A stretch of 33,401 bases of DNA, taken from positions 1 through 33,401 of the forward strand of contig JADRCO010000452.1 in assembly GCA_021464525.1 (NCBI GenBank), read 5' to 3'. Positions 24,999 through 33,401 of this stretch are shown in pieces. This DNA is from Rhizophagus sp. LPA8_4_AMF. Taxonomy: Eukaryota > Glomeromycota > Glomeromycetes > Glomerales > Glomeraceae. Position 1 is the stretch's first letter. Each line of letters begins with the position of its first letter. A program made the position numbers and the translations under genes. Below the pieces are notes generated by a model that ran no database searches, was not told where the DNA came from, and was given only the letters and a program-made list of their open reading frames with translations.

Positions 24999-26246
24999 TT
25001 AAAGTGATGCTAAAATGACTTTTCTATATTCCCAATATTTTTTTCGGATAGTATCATACTTTTCTGCTAAAAGTGTACAAATTCTGATTCCTTCTTCTTT
25101 ATCTGTGGCAGATCCTTTTCGCGCTCGACTCTCATAAATATCTACAAGACATCCAATAGCATGAGGAGATATAATATCCTGTTTTTCGATCTCTTTACAT
25201 AATTCTTCTAAAATACCAATATCCTTATTAGACTTTGCGATAATGCTAGAAATATATAAAAAAAATAAATTTTTTTAATATTAATCAAAAAATTTTAAAG
25301 CTGAATAACACATGCAAAGTATACCCTTTAATATAATTCCATGGGCTTATATTATTTGGAGCCATTTTAATTTTTTCAATCACATATCTAAAAATAGATA
25401 AATAAATGATTTATAAATCAACTAAAATTTATACATATTTCTTATCATTATCACTTACTCAATTTCTTGAGTAAGAAATTCCTCAGTAGGTTTAGTTGGA
25501 TCGAAAAATATGGTAAAATATCTCTGATTCCAGGCAGAGTTATTTCGAACATCTTTATCCAATAATTTATTGACAAAATCAAGTTCATTTTCCCACAAAT
25601 TAAAAGTTCTTATAATCCATTGCCTGTAAGTCCAAGCATGATAATTTTTTGCATCATCATTCAAAATCTCATTAATAAATGGTAATTCACGAGAAGCATC
25701 CATAAGTTTTTCCACAAGAACTTGTCGATGATGCCTTTAAATTTTTTAAAAAATATTAGATTGAAAAATCCAAAAAAAAAAATTTAAATTAAATTTACCA
25801 AAGCTGGTAATTCTTTGGATTGTTATCTATTTGATCCTTTACAAAATCCAATTCTTCATATAGATTTTTATTCAAAGAGAATAAAATTTGCTGACGATAG
25901 TGCCTAAAATAAAGATCAAATAAGATAATTGTTTTAAAAGAGCGAGTCAATGATGCTACTAACCAGATAGTATAATGAGCAGGGTTATACTCAATAATTC
26001 TTTCCGTTAGTATTAAAGCTCTTTCACTACGTTCATCCCTTTGAGAAATTGCGCGAAAGTAACCCATAGCTTCAGAGTCTTTTAAGAAAATAGATAAATA
26101 TATAAAATTTATTATTTTAACTAAGCCTTAGAACATAAATGAGCTTATATACATTCAGCATCATATGCAATTGGTGCCAACGAGTCAGGTCCATCGTCAA
26201 GGGGAATTGGTGTAATGTCGCTCCACGCTTCAGCTTCTAACGTCAT
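24999..26246 (-). CDS. RAM2: Protein farnesyl/geranylgeranyltransferase type I alpha subunit
   Basis: Six exons: 26246-26153, 26078-25964, 25903-25799, 25734-25459, 25387-25325, 25245-24999; 299 aa (yeast Ram2 is 316). Five PPTA repeats are visible: [48 protein letters not shown] and [10 protein letters not shown], preceded by [15 protein letters not shown]. This is the shared alpha subunit that pairs with farnesyltransferase beta or GGTase-I beta to prenylate CaaX proteins such as Ras and Rho. Start chosen at [11 protein letters not shown], aligning with the usual WxDI start of the domain. It is divergent from ARL8 with 303 bp between starts. Confidence 0.94.
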
Positions 26247-26549
26247 TTGAGCAAAGTGTATTTATTCAAGGAGAACAGACGAGAATAATACTAACTTTTG
26301 GAATAGGTCTCAAGCCAGAAGGAGACGTCATAGCTTTATAACACGTGATGCATCTCATGGTTAGGAGATTGTTGATCTGTCTGTCGATCAGTTCTCTTCA
26401 ATTATGTAGTGTTTTGCATGCAGTAATTATTGAAACTTATAATCTAAGCTGAGGCACGTAAATAAATCACACTACTAAATATCATTCATTTTTTCACTTC
26501 TTATAATTTTCACTCTTTCAAATTTTTTTGGTAAAGTTTACTGATTTAA
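26247..26549. promoter_or_regulatory. Divergent promoter of FTalpha and ARL8
   Basis: 303 bp between two divergent ATGs. It contains CACGTG at 26342-26347, 96 bp upstream of the FTalpha ATG. No other site that I can name. Confidence 0.4.
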
Positions 26550-27473
26550 ATGGCTTCTATATTAAAATCGTTCCTAGAATGGCTCAGGAGTTTATTTTTT
26601 AAGGTATTTTGAGTCAATTCCGAACATTGGTAGATTATGCCCGAAATTTTTGAATTTATACTAACTACGATCTTACTGTATTTTTAACTAATAAAGACGG
26701 AACTAGAACTTACTCTAGTTGGCCTGCAGAACAGTGGTAAAACTACCTTGGTCAACGTAATTGCCGTAGGTGTCATTTTAAGGTTTTTTATTATCAGTAG
26801 AAGTATAAATTTGGTAAAATTCTCTAATAATTTTTCTGTCTTTTTAAAAAAATAATTTATGCAAGTCTGGTCAATTCAGTGAAGATATGATTCCAACGGT
26901 AGGTTTCAACATGCGTAAAGTCACGAAAGGAAGTGTTACAATGAAATTATGGGATATTGGCGGACAACCACGTTTTCGAAGTATGTGGGAACGATATTGC
27001 CGTGGTGTAAATGCTATTGTGTAAGTACTAGAGACAAAATAACATTCTTATCTCAACATTAACAAGTAAAGAATTTTCTTATTGAAAATGTTAATGTTTT
27101 ATTTAATAGATTTGTAGTTGACTCTGCTGATCACGAAAAATTAGAGGCAGCAAGACAAGAATTACGCAATCTTTTGGATAAACCTCAACTTGCTAGTATT
27201 CCAGTTTTAGTTTTGGGAAATAAAAATGACTTAGAGGATGCTTTACCGGTTGATAAACTTATTGAAGAAATGTAGGCGGATACTTTATTTTCTTGAAAGA
27301 TAAATAATATATATTTATTACCTTTATTAACTCTATTTTTTTATCTATTTTATAGGAATTTAAAATCCATCAATAATAGGGAAGTTTCTTGTTATTCAAT
27401 CTCTGCAAAGAATCAAGTAAATATTGATATGACTTTGCAATGGTTGATTAAAAAGGGCAAAGGATCAAAATAA
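26550..27473 (+). CDS. ARL8: ARL8 small GTPase
   Basis: Five exons: 26550-26603, 26697-26765, 26866-27020, 27110-27271, 27356-27473; 185 aa (human ARL8B is 186). Diagnostic ARL8 stretches: [19 protein letters not shown]-loop [29 protein letters not shown] (switch I), [19 protein letters not shown] (switch II), GNKND, and [19 protein letters not shown]. There is no Gly at position 2; ARL8 proteins use N-acetylation with an amphipathic helix instead of a myristoyl group, and [12 protein letters not shown] fits that. ARL8 positions lysosomes or vacuoles and recruits kinesin and tethering factors in animals. Confidence 0.97.
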
Positions 27474-28174
27474 ATGATTATTTTGAAAGTATCAGTTTAT
27501 AGTATATTTCAATTTCCTATGTATTTTTGTACGATTATTTTTTATTTTGGTTGATAATTTATTTGGAGTTTCTCATATGATAGTAAACTATTATATATAG
27601 ATGACTTCCATTTTTACTTTTTCGTAATTAATTTTATCATTATTGACTTTTATTGACTTATTATTAATCAACAAATAGGGTGTACTTAACAATACATTTT
27701 TTTTAATAAATATAGCTTTATGTGACGTAAATAGGTATTGCGTCACGAAGATAGAAATCATGTGAGATTTTCTAATTTCAAAAGTTAATGAAATCTCTTA
27801 GTTAGTCAAGCCTTCATCCTTACTCTTAAAATCTAATTTTTCTTTTTCGAGTTTAGCATTTTAATAAGAGTTTCAATTATTTTTTATTTAAACATTTTTA
27901 TGCAATGCTTTTCCAAAAATTTAAATATTAGTGCCTAGTTCTAAAATGATCGACATATTATCATACGAAAATTTCTATTTTTATATGAGTACCTTCGCAG
28001 TGCGGCATTTTTGCGTATGACAAATGATGCAATATTTTATCTATCTTTTACATCTTTTACATCTTTTACTAATACATCAGAAAAAAAAGGATTATAAAAG
28101 GACGAGATAAATCCCTTATATCAAATTCTTTTTTTACCACGATAATTAATTTTTAAATATATTATACATTTATA
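27474..28174. promoter_or_regulatory. ARL8 3' region and SOD1 promoter
   Basis: 701 bp without an ORF. At 28042-28069 three near-identical ATCTTTTAC repeats lie in tandem, and a TATAAAAG box is at 28093-28100, 75 bp before the SOD1 ATG. The left half is AT-rich, with nothing I can support. Confidence 0.5.
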
Positions 28175-28901
28175 ATGACTATTAAAGCTGTTGCAGTTTT
28201 TACTCCTGATAAACCATCTATCAAAGTAACCGGTACTATTACTTTCATTCAGGAAAAGGAGAATGGGCCCACGGAAATTGATATTAAAATTGAAGGATTA
28301 ACCCCTGGAGAACATGGATTCCACGTCCAGTATGTTTTTATATTTAAAAATGTCCAATCGTGTAATTTTTGTGGTCTGAATTTTTTGCCATAAAATTTTT
28401 TGATGCTAATAGTGAATTCGGTGATAACACGAATGGATGCACCTCAGCTGGACCTCATTTTAACCCAAACAATAAAGAACATGGAGCTCCTACGGATGAA
28501 AATCGTCACGCTGGCGATTTGGGTAATGTTACCGCTGGTGTGGATGGTAAAGTTGCTACTAAAATTACTGATCACCAAATTAGTTTAAGTGGTCCCAACT
28601 CTGTAATCGGGTAATTTTATTTCGATCCTAAATTAAATTTTTTTCTATTTTTCTTCAAACATCTAAGTTATTTCTTATTATTGTATTAAATGATTCTATA
28701 GACGTACTATCGTTATTCATGCTGACGTTGATGACCTTGGTAAAGGTGGTCATGAACTATCACTTAAAACTGGTAATGCGGGTGATCGTCTTGCTTGTGG
28801 TGTTATCGGTGAGTTAATTTATTTCACACAATTTCTCTCTTAAGATTCATGTTTTTTGTTAATCATCATAAATAATTATTCTCACAGGTATCACCAAATA
28901 A
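28175..28901 (+). CDS. SOD1: Cu/Zn superoxide dismutase
   Basis: Four exons: 28175-28329, 28413-28610, 28702-28808, 28888-28901; 157 aa (human 154). It dismutates superoxide, mainly in the cytosol and mitochondrial intermembrane space. All ligands are visible: copper His in GFHVHEFGD and IVIHAD, bridging and zinc His in AGPHFNP, EHGAP and RHAGDLGN with the zinc Asp, the active-site Arg in [11 protein letters not shown], and the disulphide Cys pair (GCTSAG and RLACGV). The fourth exon adds only GITK. No signal peptide. A second possible terminal exon at 28948-29009 is described under findings. Confidence 0.96.
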
Positions 28902-29496
28902 ATTACATACTATACACATATATTTATATTGTATATTATATAAAAAGGTATAACCGGGCCACCAGGAGAACGATCATCACCAAAATATTATTTTAGAAGT
29001 GAACTGTGAAGAGAAAATTCATTTTTTTTTTACAATTTTTATTGTAACCAATATTTTATAATTGTATGTATATATCTTTTTGCGTGTTTCTTTTTTATTT
29101 TGGAAATAAAATTTGAGTGATTATTTGAAAAGAACTAACAATGAAATTTTATTGATTATTATTAAATAATTGTTAATTCTAAACTCTTAAACCATTAAAC
29201 TGGAAGTCTGAAAACTAATCATATTAACCTATTTACATATTTCGTAAAATTTGTCATTTAAATATTTAATAAATTAACAATTCAAAAAATTTGCGTAAAT
29301 TAAAAACTATAAACTATAAAACTATAAACTTACAATTTTTACCTCATCATATGTTATGTTGTTATTATATTATTATTATAATAATTATTTATTGCAAAAT
29401 ATTTACATATTTGTACAAATTTAATCATGCAATGCAAATAAGCTGAAAGATTCAAATTAAGAATAATAAAAAAATAATAAAAGAAGATTGAAGGGT
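28902..29496. other. SOD1/ZC3H3-like convergent spacer
   Basis: 595 bp between two stop codons. It holds the candidate alternative SOD1 exon (28948-29009). The rest is very AT-rich, including (ACTATAAA)-like short repeats near 29306-29330, and must contain both 3' UTRs. Confidence 0.45.
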
Positions 29497-31106
29497 TCAG
29501 TCATCAATTGGGATAAATGTCCATCCTGCCGCGAAAGGGTTTACACCATTCGCCATTTCCTCGCGAAGTTTCTTAATTTTTTCACGCTCAATCACATCCT
29601 CAGCTGGGTCTCTATCGTGTTTCTTACCAGCTTCACTCTCTGTCTCAGTCGGTTCCTCGTAGAGACCCCACTCATGTTTCTTGCGACAGTTCATCCCCGC
29701 CGGACAATATCGGCCCACCATGAAGTCTTTACAGAGTGGTGCCCGTTTGCTAACTTTCACGTGGGTGTAATGGCAATCATCTTTAAGGCACATACCTTTA
29801 CAGAAATGTCGACAGTACGGGATTAAATGTGCAGATTCGACGTGTTGAAGTGGACATTTGTTGCCCAAAGTACATTCAGATCCTTTAAGCCACAATTTGC
29901 ATACTTCCACTCGATTTGGATCGTGTTTATAAGCACAATAATCGCCTTCTTTGCATCGACCTAAAGGGTAATAAATAAATTTATTCAATATAAAAATCTT
30001 GAAACTTTTAGCTAATAAAAATTAACAGTGAATTACTTACCGTATTTGTGATAATAAGTACAGTGCTTATTGACTAGCTTAGTCTTGAAAGCAGCCTTTG
30101 GCTTCTTACCAGACTTGTACTCATCTTCTTTTGTTCTGCTTACAGAATTCGCTGGTTCTGCTCTCTTTGTTGTTTTGTTTTTAATGAGTTCGGCACGAAC
30201 AACAGTGTTCGGTCCCGTCTTAACAAAAACATTACCTGTTCCTGGATTTGAGGCTGATTTTGGAGTCGTTGGCTTTGCAAATTTACCTGATGTTGGTGAA
30301 CTTGACATGTTATTAGTTGATGCAGAAATTTGAAGACTCAATTGTTTTGTATTTGCTGTGCTAGAAATGCTAGATATACTAGAAGTGCTAGAAGTGCTAG
30401 AAGGTGGTAGCTTTGTTGTAGTTGTTTTTACATATTTTGCATCTGTACTTAAAGTTGACATTTGACATTCTGATGGTTTCATGGTTACGCTTGGTGCTTT
30501 CTTTTCTAAAACTTTGTTCGAAGTCTGAGAATCCGATGGTCTTGAAATAATTGATGCGGTTGGTTCAACAGTTCTATTAAAACTTGGCATTTGAGGATTG
30601 GATGGTCTTGTAACAGTACTAATTGCTTTTTGGTTGATAACTGATGCTGCTCCTGTACTCACATTATAAATTTCCTGTTGAGGTGCAATCAATTTTGCAA
30701 TAGTATCAAGTGTTAGTCCATATTCTAATTGTCTCGTGCCCAGATTATAAGCTATCGAATTTGTATATTTTTGGGTTCCAGCTACCTGATTGGAAACTGC
30801 ACTATTGTTCAAAGACATTTGGTAAGTTGTTGTTTCCGTGGGTTTACGCAAGCTTTTGTTTGAAGCTACTTGATACAACGTCTTTGATGTTGTTTTACTC
30901 ATACCAGCACTTGAAGCTGCGTGGTATGGAGTTGCTGCTCTCGTATTCATGTCATAAGTTGTTGGTTTTCTTAGATCTAAGTTATAAGATGTTTTTCTTG
31001 GGACCATTGTGGATCTTGCATTCGTGTTATAAGTAGCAGTTTTGTTATAAGTTGCGCTTCTTGTGCCCACGTTATAGACTGCAGATCTCGTATACATGTA
31101 AGTCAT
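29497..31106 (-). CDS. CCCH zinc-finger protein, ZC3H3/Red5-like
   Basis: Two exons, 31106-30041 and 29960-29497; 509 aa. The C-terminal 150 residues hold four tandem CCCH fingers: CTYYHKYGRCKEGDYCAYKH, CKLWLKGSECTLGNKCPLQH, CRHFCKGMCLKDDCHYTH (C-x7-C-x4-C-x3-H) and CKDFMVGRYCPAGMNCRKKH. Spacing and linkers (HDPNRVEVC, THVKVSKRAPLC) match animal ZC3H3 and fission yeast Red5, which act in nuclear mRNA processing, export and exosome targeting. The intron splits finger 1. The N-terminal 350 residues are Ser/Thr-rich with recurring T-Y-N/D-x-x-T/A-R motifs, probably disordered. The tail ends in an acidic/charged helix. Confidence 0.88.
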
Positions 31107-31356
31107 GTATTAATTCTTTAGAAATTCCGATGAAGCTCTCAATGGAGATTTTTTTTTGATCTCAAACGAAAAGAAATTGAAGTTTTCATATGATGAAAAA
31201 GTACATTACTACTGTTTATTACTGTGTACGATACACAATCTATCCTAGTATTACCGCTGTATCACAATCTTTTTTTTGCCGCAGTACCATGATCAATATA
31301 TTGTACAATTTTTTGTTAGTAATACAGTTGCAACAATTGCTTAGTAATGCTTATCA
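31107..31356. promoter_or_regulatory. Upstream region of the CCCH gene
   Basis: 250 bp between the CCCH gene ATG (-) and the recombinase relic (+). No clear TATA or repeated motif that I can support. Confidence 0.35.
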
Positions 31357-31890
31357 ATGAAAATCATATATAAAGATTCAACGTTAACTACACTCCTTAT
31401 GTATTTACACCAAGCAACTAAGAAACTTGGTATTCCATCAGACATCTTGCATCATTGGTTAAAGCAAGAAAAGATTACTGCTAAAACATCTCCTTCTGGT
31501 ACTTGTCTTTACAACATATCTTCTATTTTTCCATATCAAAAAACCGGAATTATATGTTCATGTAATAAATCAAAAGTGGTATAAAAAATGGATTAACTTT
31601 AAGAAGTAACCCTCATATAACAATTAGAGTTGACTTCACAAAATGTTAATACCACCACCACTATCATCTCCACCACCACCACCACAACCACCACCAAAAA
31701 AGGTTTCCTTTATATTCAAGTCTCTAGTGCCAAGCAAAAAGAAGACCTTGAATAGCAGAAACAACTTCTCACCACCTGATTTCCAACTTATAAACTCATC
31801 AGTGACATCAGCTCAGGTGTAACTTTAAATAACCAGAACTTAAGACCTTATTGGAACAGACAAGTTGCGGAATGGTCTCAGAAATTGTGA
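31357..31890 (+). pseudogene. Decayed IS607-like serine recombinase
   Basis: One reading frame from 31357 to 31890 shows the IS607-family order with six in-frame stops (31582, 31594, 31600, 31618, 31753, 31777) and no frameshift. First comes a MerR-like helix-turn-helix (ATKKLGIPSDILHHWLKQEK, then a TSPSG wing and LYNISS). Next is a Thr-rich low-complexity linker made of ACC repeats (about 31645-31695). Then comes the start of a resolvase catalytic domain at 31711 (YIQVSSAKQKEDLE, with the Arg expected before VSS replaced by Gln), and after two stops a segment YKLISDISSG like the D-x-x-SG region of these enzymes. It cannot make an active enzyme as it stands. No TnpB/Fanzor partner is visible in the window. 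Confidence 0.7.
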
Positions 31891-31982
31891 TTACCTATTA
31901 TAACCAACTCTGCTGATTTGCTTTTGACTTTGGTAATTGTTTATTTATTACATTTACAGCAGACTATGAGTATAACTCAGCA

Positions 31983-32200
31983 TGTAAAAAATCTCTAAGA
32001 AAATACCGGAAAAAATCTGGAATAAATTGAAAATTCTGGATTTGCTTAAAAAAAAAAGGATATTCACTGAATATATTCCGGTACTTAAAAAATTTCCCGG
32101 AAATCTAATATGCCATGTCCAAAATAATTTCCGGAATCTAAAAATCTGTCCGGTTTTACAAGGAATCTTTTGGAAAATCTGGCAAATTTAGAATAGATTT
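31983..32200. repeat. CCGGAA-rich degenerate repeat
   Basis: About 200 bp with recurrent CCGGAAA/CCGGAAT/TCCGGT motifs separated by A/T runs (for example TTTCCCGGAAATC and TTTCCGGAATC), resembling the interior style of the 11130-11466 element. I do not find clear terminal inverted repeats, so the family is unassigned. Confidence 0.35.
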
Positions 32201-32336
32201 TATACGCTGATATAACTACGTGTGATAATGACATATACTCATATACATCACGTGGCTTGCTGTGGAATTACCATATAAGGTAAGTCTCACAGTCACAAAT
32301 TGCTGCAGATTATTATAAAAGGCAATTGTACAGTAG

Positions 32337-32645
32337 TTACGTGGTCATAAGTACATAAATACATAATATGATAAATAATGTATTTGTACTCACTAGCCTG
32401 CTGTAAGTATAATAAATAACCCTATAATCTTTTGACTTCATATGCTCTCCCTTCACACTACAAAACTCGTGGTTCTCTTCAACAATATGATCTCTGATGA
32501 GCATGAACTTTTCCAAAATATCTTTGCAATCAACATCATCTTTATCTGTCAAATGCAAAAAAAAGAGCTGCCTTATATTGACAAAAACGTCAAACAAGTA
32601 AAGTAAGCAGGAAAGGAAAGCCAGTATAACAAAAGCACATATCAA
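32337..32645 (-). CDS. Hypothetical protein or first exon, unrecognised
   Basis: A 102-codon ORF with a hydrophobic N-terminus (MICAFVILAFLSCLLYLFDVF, signal- or anchor-like), a polar acidic middle (HLTDKDDVDCKDILEKF) and a second hydrophobic end. A GTGAGT at 32403-32398 after codon Leu could be a donor, which would remove the second hydrophobic part and splice to an open stretch around 32304-32218 after CTGCAG. No family recognised. It may be a remnant in this repeat-rich edge. Confidence 0.28.
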   Translation of the reverse strand: MICAFVILAFLSCLLYLFDVFVNIRQLFFLHLTDKDDVDCKDILEKFMLIRDHIVEENHEFCSVKGEHMKSKDYRVIYYTYSRLVSTNTLFIILCIYVLMTT

Positions 32646-33140
32646 ATGAAAATGCTCAAAAGAAATTCTTAATCATACATTACAAATCAAGGTATACTCC
32701 AATCATTCCCAGAAATAATTATTGAAATATTAGATGGGATTGGCAAGGTTTGTTATAATTCTGTAATAAAGTAGAGCAAAAGGTATTATTTCATAAATGA
32801 AGATGATATTAAAAAAAAAAAGAAATACTTAAATCCTAATAGGCATTAACAAAAACTTTTTTTATTTAATGATATCTGAGCTGGAATAAATGTTGACAAA
32901 GTAAACGATAAGAAACTTATCAATTTAGCTATTTGGGTTGAGAGAAATTCTTGAGAGCATTGGTTTGTTTAGAAATGCAACTATACAGAATATTTAAGAT
33001 TTCTCCTGCAAATATAACTGATGAAGCAATTGATAAGACATTAACTGCTAAAAATGAAGTTAGTAAGCAAAATATCTAATGTACATAAAGTAAATCTGTT
33101 AGTTCTTTATCTTTTTGAACTTGTAACATTGGCAAACTTT
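32646..33140. other. Unassigned AT-rich segment
   Basis: About 500 bp with scattered short open stretches interrupted by stops and a run of A at 32810-32821. I see no supportable gene. Confidence 0.4.
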
Positions 33141-33144
33141 TTAG

Positions 33145-33290
33145 GGTAAAAATCTGCGCAATTCTGCAGCATAAAGATCTGTGATCCTGCCGCTGCGCTG
33201 TACAGAAAAAAATTACAAAAATCTGCGCAAATCTTCAAGATTTTAAAAATCTGCGCAGAATTTTCAAAATAAATCTGCAAAGAATTTTAT
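33145..33290. repeat. CTGCGCA-motif repeat cluster
   Basis: AATCTGCGCA occurs at 33151-33160, 33220-33229 and 33248-33257, with a fourth partial copy (AAATCTGCAAAG) near 33273, around a GC-rich core (GATCCTGCCGCTGCGCTG). The composition differs sharply from the flanks, suggesting an interspersed-repeat fragment. I cannot define its ends. Confidence 0.5.
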
Positions 33291-33401
33291 ATTATAATCA
33301 TTTAATATGAATTAGAATGAATGTAATAAAGTTTATTTTATCATGTAATAAAGTAATAAAGTTATATTGTTTTTATTAAATGTAATCTATTCTATACAAT
33401 A

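Noticed and set aside
31619-31821. Proline-rich ORF in another frame (MLIPPPLSSPP...)
   Set aside because: It is the shifted reading of the ACC repeat in the recombinase relic, whose own frame carries resolvase motifs before and after it.
31890-33401. TnpB/Fanzor nuclease partner of the recombinase relic
   Set aside because: I looked for the RuvC and zinc-ribbon motifs on both strands and saw none.

Overview
This is a nuclear window from an AT-rich, intron-rich fungus. Short introns (about 50-150 nt, GT/AG with CTAA-type branch sites), compact gene spacing, fungal-type URC1 and fused NAD(P)H nitrite reductase genes, and a decayed IS607-like serine recombinase with a Thr-rich linker suggest an early-diverging lineage. 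My best guess is Glomeromycotina, Rhizophagus-like; that is inference, not proof. I rebuilt exon chains by hand from splice signals, reading-frame phase and protein-family conservation. Every main gene model below sums to an exact multiple of three. The one place where canonical splicing fails is in the nitrite reductase.

Layout. 1-1400: AT-rich, unassigned small exons. 1408-2747 (+): MBL-fold hydrolase. 3047-4080 (+): RING protein with SUMO-interacting-like motifs, behind a CRE/TATA promoter. 4546-7708 (-): Arb2/FAM172-domain protein with a long tandem-repeat tail. 8089-10673 (-): mitofusin Fzo1. 11130-11466: small inverted-repeat (MITE-like) element. 11570-12397 (-): NKAP. 12743-16414 (-): NAD(P)H nitrite reductase, with a GATA-rich promoter and a triplicated repeat upstream. 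17448-18039 (+): SF3B6/p14. 18113-20151 (-): URC1. 20529-21544 (+): uracil phosphoribosyltransferase, divergent from URC1. 21674-22506 (-): SRP19. 22712-24713 (-): proteasome ATPase Rpt2. 24999-26246 (-): farnesyl/geranylgeranyltransferase alpha subunit. 26550-27473 (+): ARL8 GTPase. 28175-28901 (+): Cu/Zn superoxide dismutase. 29497-31106 (-): four-finger CCCH protein (ZC3H3/Red5-like). 31357-33401: a repeat-rich edge with a recombinase relic, CCGGAA-rich and CTGCGC-rich repeats, and one weak hypothetical ORF.

How they fit together. Most genes are housekeeping: splicing (SF3B6, NKAP), protein targeting (SRP19), proteolysis (Rpt2), prenylation (FTalpha), lysosome/vacuole traffic (ARL8), mitochondrial fusion (Fzo1), antioxidant defence (SOD1) and nuclear RNA processing (ZC3H3-like). 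Two parts bear on nitrogen use: the nitrite reductase with GATA-factor-like sites, and the head-to-head URC1/UPRT pair, two steps of the fungal uracil-catabolism (URC) route sharing a 377-bp promoter. The most unusual observations are a candidate GA-AG intron (or 4-nt frameshift) in the nitrite reductase, an Rpt2 gene whose first coding exon is only the ATG, a possible alternative last exon in SOD1, the Arb2 repeat array, and the recombinase relic.
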